Assembly (NCBI GenBank): GCA_019112875.1 | Contig: DXIO01000091.1 | Coordinates: 58,507-122,506, forward strand | Direction of reading: 5' to 3' | Source of the DNA: Candidatus Aquabacterium excrementipullorum | GTDB taxonomy: Bacteria; Pseudomonadota; Gammaproteobacteria; Burkholderiales; Burkholderiaceae_C | Length of the DNA stretch: 64,000 bases | Part shown: piece after piece, positions 48,843 through 59,703 of the stretch | How positions within the stretch are numbered: position 1 is the stretch's first letter | How the letters are laid out: every line of letters begins with the position of its first letter | Translations under genes and position numbers: made by a program | The notes under the pieces: generated by a model | Databases searched by the model: none | What the model was told of the DNA's origin: nothing | The model's input: only the letters and a program-made list of their open reading frames with translations

Positions 48843-49883
48843 TCAGAACAGCTCGACGTCGCCCTCGTGCCTGGCCTCTTCGACGGCCCCGGCAGCCACC
48901 AGGGCCTCGTGGTTGAGCACGCGGTTGCGCCCCTGGTGCTTGGCCTCGTAGACCGCATCGTCGGCCCGCGCGAACGCCGCGCTGGGCGTGTCCGAGCCCA
49001 GCACCTGCGTCATGCCGATGCTGACCGTCACCTGCCCGACCTGCGGGAACACATAGTGCGCCATGTTGTGGCGCATGCGCTCGAAGGCGGCGAAGGCACC
49101 GTCTTTCTCATTGCAGCGCAGCATCACCACGAACTCTTCGCCCCCGAAGCGGAACAGGCGGTCGTAGTGGCGGAAGGTCTGGCGCATGATGCGCGCCACC
49201 AGCACCAGCACCTCGTCGCCGATGAGGTGGCCGAAGCGGTCGTTGACCTGCTTGAAGTGGTCGATGTCGATCACGCCCAGCCACCAGGTGTCGCCCACCT
49301 GCCGACGGCGGTCTTCGTGCTCTTCGGAGATGCCCACCGTGCGGGGCAAGGAGGCCGCCATGAAGGTGGTGTCGAAGGTCTGGCGATTGAGCAGCGCCGT
49401 GAGCGCATCGCGCTGACTGGAGTCGAGCAGGCGCTGGAAGTTGTCGAACACCTTCAGCAGGGTCTCGATCTGGCGGATCTCGCTGGGCGTGAGGGGGTGG
49501 GCGGTCTCGATCTCGATGACGCCAGGCTGGTGGGAGTCGCCCATCAGCGGCAGCAGGGTCAGCCAGCCCTCGAGTTCGGGTGGCTGGGTGGGCACCTGCA
49601 GCACGGCCTGCAACTCCAACGCTTCCTGGCGCATGGGGAACGCGTCGATCTCGGGCAGATCCTGCGGATCGATCCAGCTCGGGTCGGCCGAGAGCAGACT
49701 GCCCGGGCGCGACACGCCGCAAGACAACCAGCGGGGCAAGGCATCCTTGTCCAGCACCACGCGGTGGACGCCGGCGGCGCGCGCCTGCATCATCGACCCC
49801 AGGGCCTGGGCCAGGGAGAGGTCAAGTTGCTCGCGGTCACGCAGCGCGGTCAGGGAGACCAGATGCTCTATCGCGCTGTTCAT
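48843..49883 (-). CDS. Diguanylate cyclase (GGDEF)
   Basis: 'DALTALLNRQTFDTTFMAA', 'RHYDRLFRFGGEEFVVMLR' (RxxD I-site plus GGEEF). Confidence 0.93.
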   Translation of the reverse strand: MNSAIEHLVSLTALRDREQLDLSLAQALGSMMQARAAGVHRVVLDKDALPRWLSCGVSRPGSLLSADPSWIDPQDLPEIDAFPMRQEALELQAVLQVPTQPPELEGWLTLLPLMGDSHQPGVIEIETAHPLTPSEIRQIETLLKVFDNFQRLLDSSQRDALTALLNRQTFDTTFMAASLPRTVGISEEHEDRRRQVGDTWWLGVIDIDHFKQVNDRFGHLIGDEVLVLVARIMRQTFRHYDRLFRFGGEEFVVMLRCNEKDGAFAAFERMRHNMAHYVFPQVGQVTVSIGMTQVLGSDTPSAAFARADDAVYEAKHQGRNRVLNHEALVAAGAVEEARHEGDVELF

Positions 49884-49941
49884 ACCACTCCATCCAAAGG
49901 CCGGAGGGCACCCTGCGCGCGGGCGCCCCTGCGTTCACTGC

Positions 49942-52900
49942 TCAGCCTTCGGCGCCCTGCTGCGACAAAGCCGCATGGGTGTAGCGCGCCACCAGGCTCA
50001 CCAATTCTTCCTCACTGTACGGCTTGCCCAGGTAATGGTTCACACCCAACTCGGCGGCGTAATCACGATGTTTCTGCGCAATCCGTGACGTAATCATCAC
50101 GATGGGCACATCTTTCCAGCGTTCGTCACCGCGCAGGTTGCGCACCAGGTCGAAGCCGTCCATGCGCGGCATTTCGATGTCCGAGAGCACGACCAGCGGG
50201 ATTTCCTCGGCCATTTTCTCCAGCGCGTCCAACCCGTCTTTGGCCAGGGTTACCCGGTAGCCTTCACGCGTCAGCAGGCGCTGGGTGACGCGGCGCACGG
50301 TGAGCGAATCATCGACCACCAGCACGAGCGGCGCGGCCGGGGCTTCCAGAGGTGCCGGGGCACGCACAATCGAGGCGGCCTGTTCGCCTTCGGCAGCAGC
50401 AGCCTCATCGGACAGGCGCGCCTGACGCGCCCAGGCCTGCGCCTGGTTGCCATACACGGTGGCCAGGGCCACGGGGTTGTAGATCAGGGCCACGGCGCCG
50501 GAGGCCAGCAAGGTCATGCCGGCCAGGCCGGGCACGCGCGACAGCTGCGGCCCCAGGTTCTTGACCACCACGTCCTGGTTGCCCAGCACTTCATCGACGT
50601 GCAGCGCCACGCGCTGCTGGGCCGAGCGCACCACCACCACGGGCAGCGAGCGGCCTTCGGCCGTGCCGCGCGGGCTGTGCTGCAGCAGCGCGCCGAACCA
50701 GAAGAAGGGCAGCGTCAGGTCCGCGTAGGGCATGGTGCCACTGGCGTAGGCCTGCTCGATCTCTTCGGCACGGGCGCGGCGCACCAGTTCGACCAGGTTG
50801 GTCGGGATGGAGACGACCAGGTCTCCGCAGCGCACCATCACCACCTTGGTCACGGCGGTGGTGAGCGGCAGGATCAGCTTGAAGCTGGTGCCCTGCCCGG
50901 CTGCCGTGGCGGTCTCGATGCGGCCGCCCATGGCATTGACGTCGGCACGGACCACGTCCATGCCAATACCCCGGCCGGCGAGCTCGGTCACCGTTTCAGC
51001 GGTCGAGAAGCCCGGGGTGAAGATCAGTTGGGCCAGCTCGGCCTCCGAAGCCTCGGCGCCGGGGGCCAACAGGTTCTGCGCTTCAGCCTTGCGGCGGATG
51101 CGGTCCAGGTCGAGGCCGGCGCCGTCGTCACGGAACTCGATGGCGACTTCGTTGCCCTCTTGATGCACGGCCACGATGATCGTGCCCATGGGCTCCTTGC
51201 CCTGGGCCTGGCGCGTGGCCGGGGCCTCCACGCCGTGGGTGACACTGTTGCGCAGCAGGTGCTCGAAGGCACCGGCCATGCGGTCCAGCACGCCACGATC
51301 GACCTCGGTGTGCCCGCCGACCAGGTCCAGGCGCACCTGCTTGCCGGTTTCCTTGGCGGCCTGGCGCACGACGCGGTACAGGCGGTCGGACAGGCCTTCG
51401 AACTCCACCATGCGCGTGCGCAGCAGGTCGTCCTGCAGGTCACGCGTCAGGCGGGATTGGGCGGCCAGCTGGTCTTCCGCCGATTCAAGGTTGCGGATCA
51501 GGCCACGCTGCACGGTGGCCACGTCGTTCACCGACTCGGCCATCATGCGGGTGAGTTCCTGGAAGCGCGTGTAGCGGTCGAACTCCAGCGGATCGAAGTT
51601 CTGCTGCTGGGCCCGAGCCGCTTCCATGCGGGTGCTCAGTTGCGTCTCGGCTTGCAGTTCGATGTCGCGCAGTTGCTGGCGCAGGCGGTCGAGGTTGTCG
51701 GTCAGGTCGCCCACGGAGCCACGCATCTGCTGCATCTGAGCCGACAGGCGGGTGCGCGCGATGGAGACCTCGCCGGCATGGTTGACCAGGCGATCAAGGA
51801 GACGGGGCCGCACGCGCACGGCGGCGATGCTGGACGCGGTGGCCGCATCGGCGCCGGCCTGGGCACCGCCCGGCTGGAAGTCCGTGCGCACGCTGGACCA
51901 GTCGATGGGTGCCACGGCCGATGCCGGCGTGCCTTCGGTCGGCAGCGACTGGACGTGGGCCACCTGGCTGGACGGCAGGTCGGCGAAATCGCTGTCGCTC
52001 GGCAGCGCACCGGTGTCCAATGCGTCCGCGGATGCGGGCGATGCGTCGGCCACGTGATCGGCCATCAGCGAGGCCGGGCGTTGGGCCAGGTCCTGCTGGG
52101 CCGACAGATCGCGGCGCTGCAGCGATTCGAAGACCTCGGCCAGCACGTCGCTGCGGGCCTCCAGCGGCTCCAGGTCGACCGCAGTGATCTGCTCGCCGGC
52201 GATCAGGCGTTCGATGGCCGACTCCATGCGGTGGGCCAGCTCGCCCAGGCGCATGGCACCCGCCAGGCGCGCGCCCCCCTTGAAGGTGTGCAGCGTGCGC
52301 ATGCAGGCATCGGCCAGATCGCGACGTTGCGGCTGCTGCACCCACTGGCGCATGTCGGCGGCCAACTGGGGCAACAGTTCCAGCGCCTCTTCTTCGAAGA
52401 TGGGGAACAGGTCGGCGTCGATGGCATCGACGGCCTCGATGTCGGCATCGGGGCCCAGGTCCACATCGGTGCCGACGGCGCGCACCACGTGCTGGTCGGT
52501 GGGCTCGGCCTGCAGTGGCTCGAAAGGCTTGATCTCGGGCAGGCCAAGCGCCATGGTCTGGGCGGCAGGCTCATCGGTGGGCAGGGGCTGAACGTCCGGC
52601 AGCGATGGCTCGGGCAGCGGCTCAAGCGCGGGCTCGATCAATGGCTCGGCCAATGACCCGGTGTCGACCACGAGGTCGGCGATGGGTTCGGCGAGAGGCT
52701 CAGCGTCCACGATGACATCGGCCACCGGCAGCGCATCGTCGCCCTCCTCATCGTCATCGTTGCGAACCAGGCGGAGGTGCTGGCGCGCGGCCACTTCCTG
52801 GCGCAACGCCTCGGACGGCTCGAAATGCTCCAGTTGCTGCAGCAGGTCGTCGTTGGGCGACTTCAGGAAGCCGGCGGCGAACTGGTGCAGCAGGCGGCGG

Positions 52901-55900
52901 ATCTCCTCGGCCGCGTCGTTGAACAGGGCCGCAGAGACCTCATCGCCACGCCCCGCACCTTGCGAACGGGTCAGCGCATGCTCCAGCGCGCGCGCCAGGC
53001 GCGACAGCTCGGTATAGCCGACGGTGCCGGAGTTGCCGGCGAGCGAATGCGCCAGGGCCACCGCTTCGTCACTGATGGGCTGGTGCCACTCCAGCGCCCA
53101 TTCGCCCAGCTGCATGCTCAGGCGGCGGGATTGCTCGTCGGCCTCATTGAGGTAGATGTTGAACAGCGGGATGCTGATGCGCAGCGGACCGATCACCTTG
53201 ACCTGATCGTCGTCGTTCAGGCCTGGCTCGACGAGCGGTTCGGGCTCGGCGGTGACGGGCACGGGCTCAGGCGCCACGTCCGGGGACAGGTCCAGCAGCA
53301 CGTCCGGTTCGGGCTGGGGCTGGAACGCGGGCTCAAGCATTGTTTCGGCTTGAGGCTCCGCAGCTTGCGGCGTTGGCGTCAGGTCCAGATCGCCGAAGCC
53401 GGACACCACCACCGGCTCACCACCTTCGAGCACCTGGATGTCCAGCGGGGCTTCGGCCAGTTCGGTGAGTTCAGGCAGGGCTTCGGGCGACAAGGCCTCG
53501 TCGGCGGGATCACCAGCCACCTCGCTCACTTCAGGCAGCGCGTCCAGGGCAGCTGGCTCCGACGGGAGCGTGTCGGAGAACGCCGGCGGTTCGGTATCGG
53601 CGAACACGGGGGTCGCATCGAGGGCGTCTGCCTCGCGCGCCACCTCATCGGTCTTGAGGTCGAGCACGATGCGGTCCACGGCCTCGTCCAGGCCCGGCGG
53701 CACTTGCAGGGGCTCCCCCGGTTGCACGGGGATCTCCAGTTCGGGGGCGGACAGCACGTCAGCCACGGTGTCGAGCAAAGGCGCGGGCTCGGCGGCTGCG
53801 GCCGCGGCCGCCAGGGCCTGCGCTTCGGCTTCGCGCGCCACGGCGTCGTCATCGACCAGCGACACCTCGATCAGCTCCACCTCGGGGGGCAGCTCGGGCA
53901 CGTCCAGCAACGCAGCCGGCGCCGACGAGGAGTCCAACGGCTCGTCATGAGGCACGAGGTCGGTGGCGCGGAACGCATCGGCGTCCGCGTCGGTGTCGAG
54001 CACCGGCGCCTCCAGGGTCGACACCTCCAAAGTCGGCACATCCACCAATGGCAGGTCCGCGGCAGGCTGCTCGTGCACAGGCAGGTCCAGCACCACGGGC
54101 GCGGCGGGCACTTCGTCAGGCCCCACCACCGTTTCGCGGCGGCCATGCAGGCGCAAGGCCTCGGCCGCGGCCACCAGGCCGGCGGGCGACCAGCCACGGG
54201 CCTGGCGCGCCTCGATGGCGTTCACCCAGCGCTCCAGGTGGCTCAGCGCCTCGATGCTCAGACCCATCAGCTCGTCGCTGGCGGGGTTCTGCGTGGCCAG
54301 CCAGGCGTTGTAGAGCTGCTCGAAACCCCAGGCCGCATCGCCGAAATCGCCCAGGCCCACCATGCGCGAGCTGCCCTTGAGCGTGTGGAAGGCACGGCGC
54401 ACCGTGGTCAGCAGGGTCACGTCGTCCGGCTGGCGCGACAGGCCGGCCAGGGCCGCGCGGGCCTCGCCGATCACTTCGCGCGCCTCCTCGATGAAGATGT
54501 CGCGCATCTCATCGTCTTCTTCCAGGCCGGTGGCTTCGGGCACCACGGGCTTTTCGGGCACCAAAGGCGCCTGGGGCACGGGCTCGGGCAGCACATCGAT
54601 GGGCTCATCGACGCCGACCGGCTCGGTCACGGACTGCACGAAATCGTTCAGCGCGGCCACGGCTTCGTCGCGGGCCTGCTGCTGCTCGGCGTGGTCGTCG
54701 GTGGCGGCGGCACGGTCCAGCGCGGCCTGGGCGTTGGCCAGGCTGGCGGCCAGCGAGGGCTGCTCCTGCACCAGCGGCGTGTCGGCCAGGTGCTGGATCT
54801 CGTCGGACAGGTCGGCCAGGGGCACGTCGGCGCGCACCACAGACTCGGCCAGGGTTTCGGCCACCTCTTGCGTGTGCACGCGCTCGACCTGCTCGGCCGG
54901 CCGTGCCATCACCTCGATGGGATCGACGTCGGGCTGGGGCTGCGGTGCACGGCCCATGATGGGCGAGAGCACGCCGGCATCGGCATTGAACACGAACAGG
55001 TTCTTGGCCAGGCCAGGCTGCACGGCCAGCATGTCCACCAGAAAGCCGACAGCCCCCAGGTTGGAGGCCAGGCGATCATGCACACCGCCTTGCGCAGCCT
55101 GCAGCAGGTCCGCACCCGGCAGCAGCAGGGATTCGACATCGCTGCGCATGCGCGACACGGCCTGCGCGGCGGCGTCCAGGCCCAGCACGGCCAGCACACC
55201 CTTCATGGCCTGCAGCTGCGAGGGCACCTCGACCAGCGGCGTCACGTTCTCATGGTCACGGAAGAACTGGTCGATGCGCTTTTCGCACTCGCCCAGGGCC
55301 GTGCGCAGCTCCTGCACCACACTGCCGATGGTCTGGCGATCAGACACCTGGCGGTACAAGGCCTCCATCCAGGCTTCAAGCGGCTCGGCCGGCTGGCCTG
55401 AGGACACGGCCTGCAGGCGTTCGGCCAGGCGCTGGACACGCTGGCGCTCTTCCGGGTGCTCGAACTCGGCCTCGTCCAGCGAGGCCTCCAGGTACAGCAG
55501 GCTGGTGGCCACTTCCATGGCCAGCGCGGCATCGGGGGCCGCACCGGACTTCACCGTGGCGTCCACGGCGTCGACCAGGGCATGGCCCAGGGCCTCGCCA
55601 TCGGGATAAAGGCGACGGATCGAATCGGACACCAGCGAGAAAGGCTCATGCAGGCCATTGAGGCGCAGCAGTTCGCCACCGGCCACGGACGACCAGGCCT
55701 CCTTGGCCGACGAAACGCGCTTGACGGCCTGGGCCACCCAGGCGGGATCGAAACGGCCCAGCGCGGATTGCACCAGGTCCACGGGCTGGTGGGTGCGCAG
55801 GCGGAAGGCCTCGCGCAAGCGGTCGAGCACGCCGTGGCTGGACGCGGCGGCGGCGCCAGCGTCATTCGCAGGTTCGGCCTGCGCGCAGAAGAACAGCAGC

Positions 55901-56733
55901 TCGTGCGCCAGCCGATCGGACGGCATGCCGGGCTGGCGCGCCAGGGTGCGCAACTGGCTCAGCAGGGCCGAGAGCACGCGCTTGACGTGCAGGCTCAGCG
56001 GCAGGCGCTCTTGCGCCAGGGCCTCCAGGAAGCCGCAGGCCAGCACCCAGGTGGCGGCCTCGCGGTGGGCCTGACGGGCTTGCGCATCGGCGGCCAGTTG
56101 GCCACACAGCTCCACCAGACGCTGGGCCTTCGACACCGGCGCGCCCTTGAGCAGTTGCAGCAAGGTGGTCTCGAACTCGGACACGGCCTGTTCGTCGACC
56201 CGGCGTGGGGTGGCATCGGCCGGGGCGGCCAGGGGCACGTCCAGCGACACGGACGGCCACTCCTGCACCCACAGATCGGAAGGCCGGGCCAGCTCGGAGC
56301 CGGACAGCGCCATCAGCGCTTCGTATTGAGGGAACAACGCCAGCGAGGACACCTGCTTGCCCGCCAGGCGGCGGCGCATCAGGTCCAGCAGCGCGAACGA
56401 CGCAGCCTCGACCGCCTTGACGGCCTGTTCATTGATGGACTGCGGCCGCGCCACGATGCGTTGCACCACGGCTTCGCTCGCGCGCAGCAGCATGGCGCCG
56501 GCGGGCAGACCGGCCAGCTCCAGCGCGCCCACCCCCTGGTGGATCTGCTGGCGGGCCGAGCGCAGCACGGCCGGGTCCAGGGCATCGACATCGGAAAAGC
56601 CCGTGGCCTCCGCCTCTTTGAGGCAGCGGTGCAGCGCCTTGTGGGCCGCCTCCAGGGACTTGCGCACTTCCTCGTGCACCCACGCGAGTGCACTGAGGTC
56701 GTCCGACATGGGCGTGGCTTGCGAGCTGTCCAT
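49942..56733 (-). CDS. chpA: Type IV pilus/twitching chemotaxis hybrid histidine kinase (CheA-type, multiple Hpt, CheW-like, receiver)
   Basis: Hpt sites 'HTLKGSSRMVGLGDF', 'AHSLAGNSGTVGYTEL', 'HTFKGGARLAGAMRLGELAHRME'; kinase 'EHLLRNSVTHGVEAPATRQAQGKEPMG', 'GRGIGMDVVRADVNAMGGRIE'; receiver 'LVVDDSLTVRRVTQRLL...SDIEMPRMDGFDLV'. Confidence 0.95.
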   Translation of the reverse strand: MDSSQATPMSDDLSALAWVHEEVRKSLEAAHKALHRCLKEAEATGFSDVDALDPAVLRSARQQIHQGVGALELAGLPAGAMLLRASEAVVQRIVARPQSINEQAVKAVEAASFALLDLMRRRLAGKQVSSLALFPQYEALMALSGSELARPSDLWVQEWPSVSLDVPLAAPADATPRRVDEQAVSEFETTLLQLLKGAPVSKAQRLVELCGQLAADAQARQAHREAATWVLACGFLEALAQERLPLSLHVKRVLSALLSQLRTLARQPGMPSDRLAHELLFFCAQAEPANDAGAAAASSHGVLDRLREAFRLRTHQPVDLVQSALGRFDPAWVAQAVKRVSSAKEAWSSVAGGELLRLNGLHEPFSLVSDSIRRLYPDGEALGHALVDAVDATVKSGAAPDAALAMEVATSLLYLEASLDEAEFEHPEERQRVQRLAERLQAVSSGQPAEPLEAWMEALYRQVSDRQTIGSVVQELRTALGECEKRIDQFFRDHENVTPLVEVPSQLQAMKGVLAVLGLDAAAQAVSRMRSDVESLLLPGADLLQAAQGGVHDRLASNLGAVGFLVDMLAVQPGLAKNLFVFNADAGVLSPIMGRAPQPQPDVDPIEVMARPAEQVERVHTQEVAETLAESVVRADVPLADLSDEIQHLADTPLVQEQPSLAASLANAQAALDRAAATDDHAEQQQARDEAVAALNDFVQSVTEPVGVDEPIDVLPEPVPQAPLVPEKPVVPEATGLEEDDEMRDIFIEEAREVIGEARAALAGLSRQPDDVTLLTTVRRAFHTLKGSSRMVGLGDFGDAAWGFEQLYNAWLATQNPASDELMGLSIEALSHLERWVNAIEARQARGWSPAGLVAAAEALRLHGRRETVVGPDEVPAAPVVLDLPVHEQPAADLPLVDVPTLEVSTLEAPVLDTDADADAFRATDLVPHDEPLDSSSAPAALLDVPELPPEVELIEVSLVDDDAVAREAEAQALAAAAAAAEPAPLLDTVADVLSAPELEIPVQPGEPLQVPPGLDEAVDRIVLDLKTDEVAREADALDATPVFADTEPPAFSDTLPSEPAALDALPEVSEVAGDPADEALSPEALPELTELAEAPLDIQVLEGGEPVVVSGFGDLDLTPTPQAAEPQAETMLEPAFQPQPEPDVLLDLSPDVAPEPVPVTAEPEPLVEPGLNDDDQVKVIGPLRISIPLFNIYLNEADEQSRRLSMQLGEWALEWHQPISDEAVALAHSLAGNSGTVGYTELSRLARALEHALTRSQGAGRGDEVSAALFNDAAEEIRRLLHQFAAGFLKSPNDDLLQQLEHFEPSEALRQEVAARQHLRLVRNDDDEEGDDALPVADVIVDAEPLAEPIADLVVDTGSLAEPLIEPALEPLPEPSLPDVQPLPTDEPAAQTMALGLPEIKPFEPLQAEPTDQHVVRAVGTDVDLGPDADIEAVDAIDADLFPIFEEEALELLPQLAADMRQWVQQPQRRDLADACMRTLHTFKGGARLAGAMRLGELAHRMESAIERLIAGEQITAVDLEPLEARSDVLAEVFESLQRRDLSAQQDLAQRPASLMADHVADASPASADALDTGALPSDSDFADLPSSQVAHVQSLPTEGTPASAVAPIDWSSVRTDFQPGGAQAGADAATASSIAAVRVRPRLLDRLVNHAGEVSIARTRLSAQMQQMRGSVGDLTDNLDRLRQQLRDIELQAETQLSTRMEAARAQQQNFDPLEFDRYTRFQELTRMMAESVNDVATVQRGLIRNLESAEDQLAAQSRLTRDLQDDLLRTRMVEFEGLSDRLYRVVRQAAKETGKQVRLDLVGGHTEVDRGVLDRMAGAFEHLLRNSVTHGVEAPATRQAQGKEPMGTIIVAVHQEGNEVAIEFRDDGAGLDLDRIRRKAEAQNLLAPGAEASEAELAQLIFTPGFSTAETVTELAGRGIGMDVVRADVNAMGGRIETATAAGQGTSFKLILPLTTAVTKVVMVRCGDLVVSIPTNLVELVRRARAEEIEQAYASGTMPYADLTLPFFWFGALLQHSPRGTAEGRSLPVVVVRSAQQRVALHVDEVLGNQDVVVKNLGPQLSRVPGLAGMTLLASGAVALIYNPVALATVYGNQAQAWARQARLSDEAAAAEGEQAASIVRAPAPLEAPAAPLVLVVDDSLTVRRVTQRLLTREGYRVTLAKDGLDALEKMAEEIPLVVLSDIEMPRMDGFDLVRNLRGDERWKDVPIVMITSRIAQKHRDYAAELGVNHYLGKPYSEEELVSLVARYTHAALSQQGAEG

Positions 56734-56743
56734 CAGGTCGTCC

Positions 56744-59077
56744 TCAGGCGATCTTGAAACGCGCCACCGACTGCTGCAGTTCGTCGGCCGTCTTGGACAG
56801 CTCACGCACCAACTGCGCGGTCGAGCGCGTGCCGTCACCGGTCTGCTCGGTCACCGCGAAGATGTGCTGGATGTTGGCCACCACCACGTTGGCGGATTCG
56901 GCTTCGCGCAGCGCCTGCGACGAGATCTCCTGAATCAGCTCGGCCAGCTGGCGCGACACGCGGTCGATGTCGTTCAGGGCGGTACCGGCGGCGTCTGACA
57001 GCCGGGCCCCTTCCACCACCTTCTGCGTGGAGCGCTCCATGGCGCCCACGGCATCCTGCGTGTCGGTCTGAATGGTGCGCACCAGCGCCGCGATCTGCCG
57101 GGTCGCATCGCCCGAGCGTTCGGCCAGCCGCTGCACTTCTTCGGCCACCACGGAGAAGCCGCGGCCCGCTTCACCGGCGGAGGCCGCCTGGATGGCGGCG
57201 TTCAGCGCCAGCACGTTGGTCTGCTCGGTAATGTCCGAGATCAGCTCGGTGATTTCGCCGATCTCCTGCGACGATTCGCCCAGGCGCTTGATGCGCTTGG
57301 AGGTTTCCTGGATCTGCTCGCGGATGGTGTTCATACCGCCGATGGCATCCTGCACGGCCTTGAGGCCCGAATCCGCCGCGTTCAGCGATTGGCGCGCCAC
57401 CTCGGCGGAGTGCTGGGCCTGGGCCGACACTTCGTTGATTCGGCCCGCCATGTTCAGCACGGATTCGCCGGTTTCGCGGATCTCGCGCAGTTGCTCGTCG
57501 GAGGCGGCCAGCAGCTCGGTCGATGTGGCTTCCACCTGGCCAGTGGTGTCCGACACCCGCGACACCGTGCCCTGCACCTGGGCCACCAGGGTGCGCAGCT
57601 CTTCCACCGTGAAGTTCACCGAGTCGGCGATGGCGCCCGTGATGTCTTCCGTCACCGTGGCCTGTTGCGTCAGATCGCCTTCGGCCACCATCTGCAATTC
57701 GTTCATCAAACGCAGAATGGCCGCCTGGTTGGCGTCGTTCACGCGCTTGGCTTCATGCTCTTGCCGTTCGGCCTGTTGGCGCTGGAATTCAGCGACCTGC
57801 GCACGGTGGCGCTGCTCGGCCAGGTAGACGTTGACCAGCCCGTAGCCCGCCGCACCGGCCAGCGCCAGGAACACCAGCAGCAGCGCCACGTTGACACCAC
57901 CAATGCCGGCGCCTTCGGCCAGTTGCTTCTGGGCCTGCTCCAGCCCCTTGCGCAGCGGTTCGCTGTCATCGACGATGCTGACCTGCGCGTCACGCGCGGC
58001 CACCAGGCCCTGCAGCGAGCCCAGGATGTAGCTGGACTGCGTGCGCATCTCTTCGAACAGCTTGAGCAGCGCTTCGAGCTGTTCGCGCACTTCCGGGTCG
58101 CGCGTGCCGGGCAGGCGCAGTTCGGGGTTGCCGTTGGTCAGGCCTTCGGCCAGTTCCTTGAAGGCGTTCAAGTCCTTGCCCAGCAGGAACACGGCCTCGG
58201 TGGACACGCCTTCCACGGTCAGGAACTCGTTGGCCGACTTGCCGATCCGCTGCGTCAACATCACCAGCTGGTTCAGGGCCTGCAGTTCGGCGGGCGACAC
58301 GCCGCCCTTCTCGATCTTGGTCGTGGCGATGCCTTCGGCCAGGTCCAGCAGGTCGGACGAATGGCCGTTCACCTCGCGCAGCGAGCTGCTCACCTTGGTC
58401 AGCACGTCCTTCTGCTTGAGCACGAAGCCGGCGTTCTTCTCGGCGCGGTCCACCAGGGGCAGCAGCGGCTTGAGCACGCCCTGCACCCCCGTCGGCGCCG
58501 CGGAGATGCCCAGAGCGGCATCGCCCTGCGTCAGGCCGCGCACGTTGGCGGCCAGCACCTTGGACGAATCCGCCACCTCATCGAACGACTGAGCCCGGCC
58601 CACCAGGGCCTGCGACACCGACTTGGCCAAGCGTTGCGACTGCATCAGCGCCTGGCCGGTGGCGCCGGCCTGCGTGGCGCGGCGGTCGGCGGCGTTCACC
58701 GCGAAGATGGCGCTGGCCACCAGACCGACCACGCCCAGAATCACCCCGCCCACCAGCAGGCGCTGCTGGCGCTCCAGCCCCAGGTTGCCGATCAGCGGCA
58801 GGTTGGTCTTGGGCTCGGGCGGGAGCTGGTCACCCAGGTCCAGGTCGGGCTTGAGACGGGTGTCGTGGTAATCCGCCGGAAATTCGGACGGAGCCGCTTC
58901 GGAGATGATGGATTCCTCCTGCACCGAGGTGGTCGGCAGGCCCGAATGCGCGGTCTGCGTGTCCACCGTCTGGGCGCCGTCGGCCGTGACCAGCCCTTCA
59001 GCCACCAGGGCTTCGGATTGGACCTCGTCTTCGTCGCGCGACTTGCCCAGGTCCTTGATACGGCTCAGAAAGCTCAT
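56744..59077 (-). CDS. pilJ: Methyl-accepting chemotaxis protein PilJ-like
   Basis: TM segments, type IV pili sensor region, signalling hairpin 'ISDITEQTNVLALNAAIQAASAGEAGRGFSVVAEEVQRLAERS'. Confidence 0.93.
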   Translation of the reverse strand: MSFLSRIKDLGKSRDEDEVQSEALVAEGLVTADGAQTVDTQTAHSGLPTTSVQEESIISEAAPSEFPADYHDTRLKPDLDLGDQLPPEPKTNLPLIGNLGLERQQRLLVGGVILGVVGLVASAIFAVNAADRRATQAGATGQALMQSQRLAKSVSQALVGRAQSFDEVADSSKVLAANVRGLTQGDAALGISAAPTGVQGVLKPLLPLVDRAEKNAGFVLKQKDVLTKVSSSLREVNGHSSDLLDLAEGIATTKIEKGGVSPAELQALNQLVMLTQRIGKSANEFLTVEGVSTEAVFLLGKDLNAFKELAEGLTNGNPELRLPGTRDPEVREQLEALLKLFEEMRTQSSYILGSLQGLVAARDAQVSIVDDSEPLRKGLEQAQKQLAEGAGIGGVNVALLLVFLALAGAAGYGLVNVYLAEQRHRAQVAEFQRQQAERQEHEAKRVNDANQAAILRLMNELQMVAEGDLTQQATVTEDITGAIADSVNFTVEELRTLVAQVQGTVSRVSDTTGQVEATSTELLAASDEQLREIRETGESVLNMAGRINEVSAQAQHSAEVARQSLNAADSGLKAVQDAIGGMNTIREQIQETSKRIKRLGESSQEIGEITELISDITEQTNVLALNAAIQAASAGEAGRGFSVVAEEVQRLAERSGDATRQIAALVRTIQTDTQDAVGAMERSTQKVVEGARLSDAAGTALNDIDRVSRQLAELIQEISSQALREAESANVVVANIQHIFAVTEQTGDGTRSTAQLVRELSKTADELQQSVARFKIA

Positions 59078-59137
59078 TGCTAGGTGCTCCAGTGATGCTT
59101 CTTCAAATCCTGCGGGTGCGGCTGGCCGTGAGGCCCC

Positions 59138-59674
59138 TCAAGCCGCCACCCTCAGGAAGGCCTCGTCCGAGGCCAGTGCGGCGAGATTGAGTTCGTACCA
59201 GGGACGTCCCTGGGCATCGGCCAACTCGGCCGTCACGAAATGCGGGCGCGCGCCGGAGGTGGCCGGCGCTTCGCTCATGTCCTGCGGGCGTCGCAGCCCC
59301 AGCAGTCGGTCGATGAGCAGCGCGGAGTTCAGTTGCAGCGCGGCATTGAAGGCCACCAGCCGGCCCGCGTCCTTGCTGGCCAGATCAAGGGGGGACACCG
59401 GCCGCGCGGGCAGCCCCATGAAGGCGGCCAGGTCGATCACGCCGTGCAACTGGCCGCGCAGGTTGGCCACGCCCAGGAACCAGGCCTGGCTGTGCGGCAC
59501 GGGTTGCAGGCCCGTCAGCGAGAAGATCTCGCCGGCCTGCTCCAGCGGCAGCAGGAAGCCATGGCCGCCCGCCTCCACCGCGAGCCAACTGCGCGTGGGC
59601 GCGCTCTCGCGCACCAGGCGGAGCCGTTCCGCCAGGCGTTGCTGCAATTCCCTCAGTGCTTCCTTGTTGGCCAT
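59138..59674 (-). CDS. pilI: Chemotaxis coupling protein CheW/PilI-like
   Basis: 'WLAVEAGGHGFLLPLEQAGEIFSLTGLQPVPHSQAWFLGVANLRGQLHGVIDLAAFMG'. Confidence 0.92.
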   Translation of the reverse strand: MANKEALRELQQRLAERLRLVRESAPTRSWLAVEAGGHGFLLPLEQAGEIFSLTGLQPVPHSQAWFLGVANLRGQLHGVIDLAAFMGLPARPVSPLDLASKDAGRLVAFNAALQLNSALLIDRLLGLRRPQDMSEAPATSGARPHFVTAELADAQGRPWYELNLAALASDEAFLRVAA

Positions 59675-59703
59675 GTCGCGATGCCCCTCCCGTGGCGCGG
59701 CGC

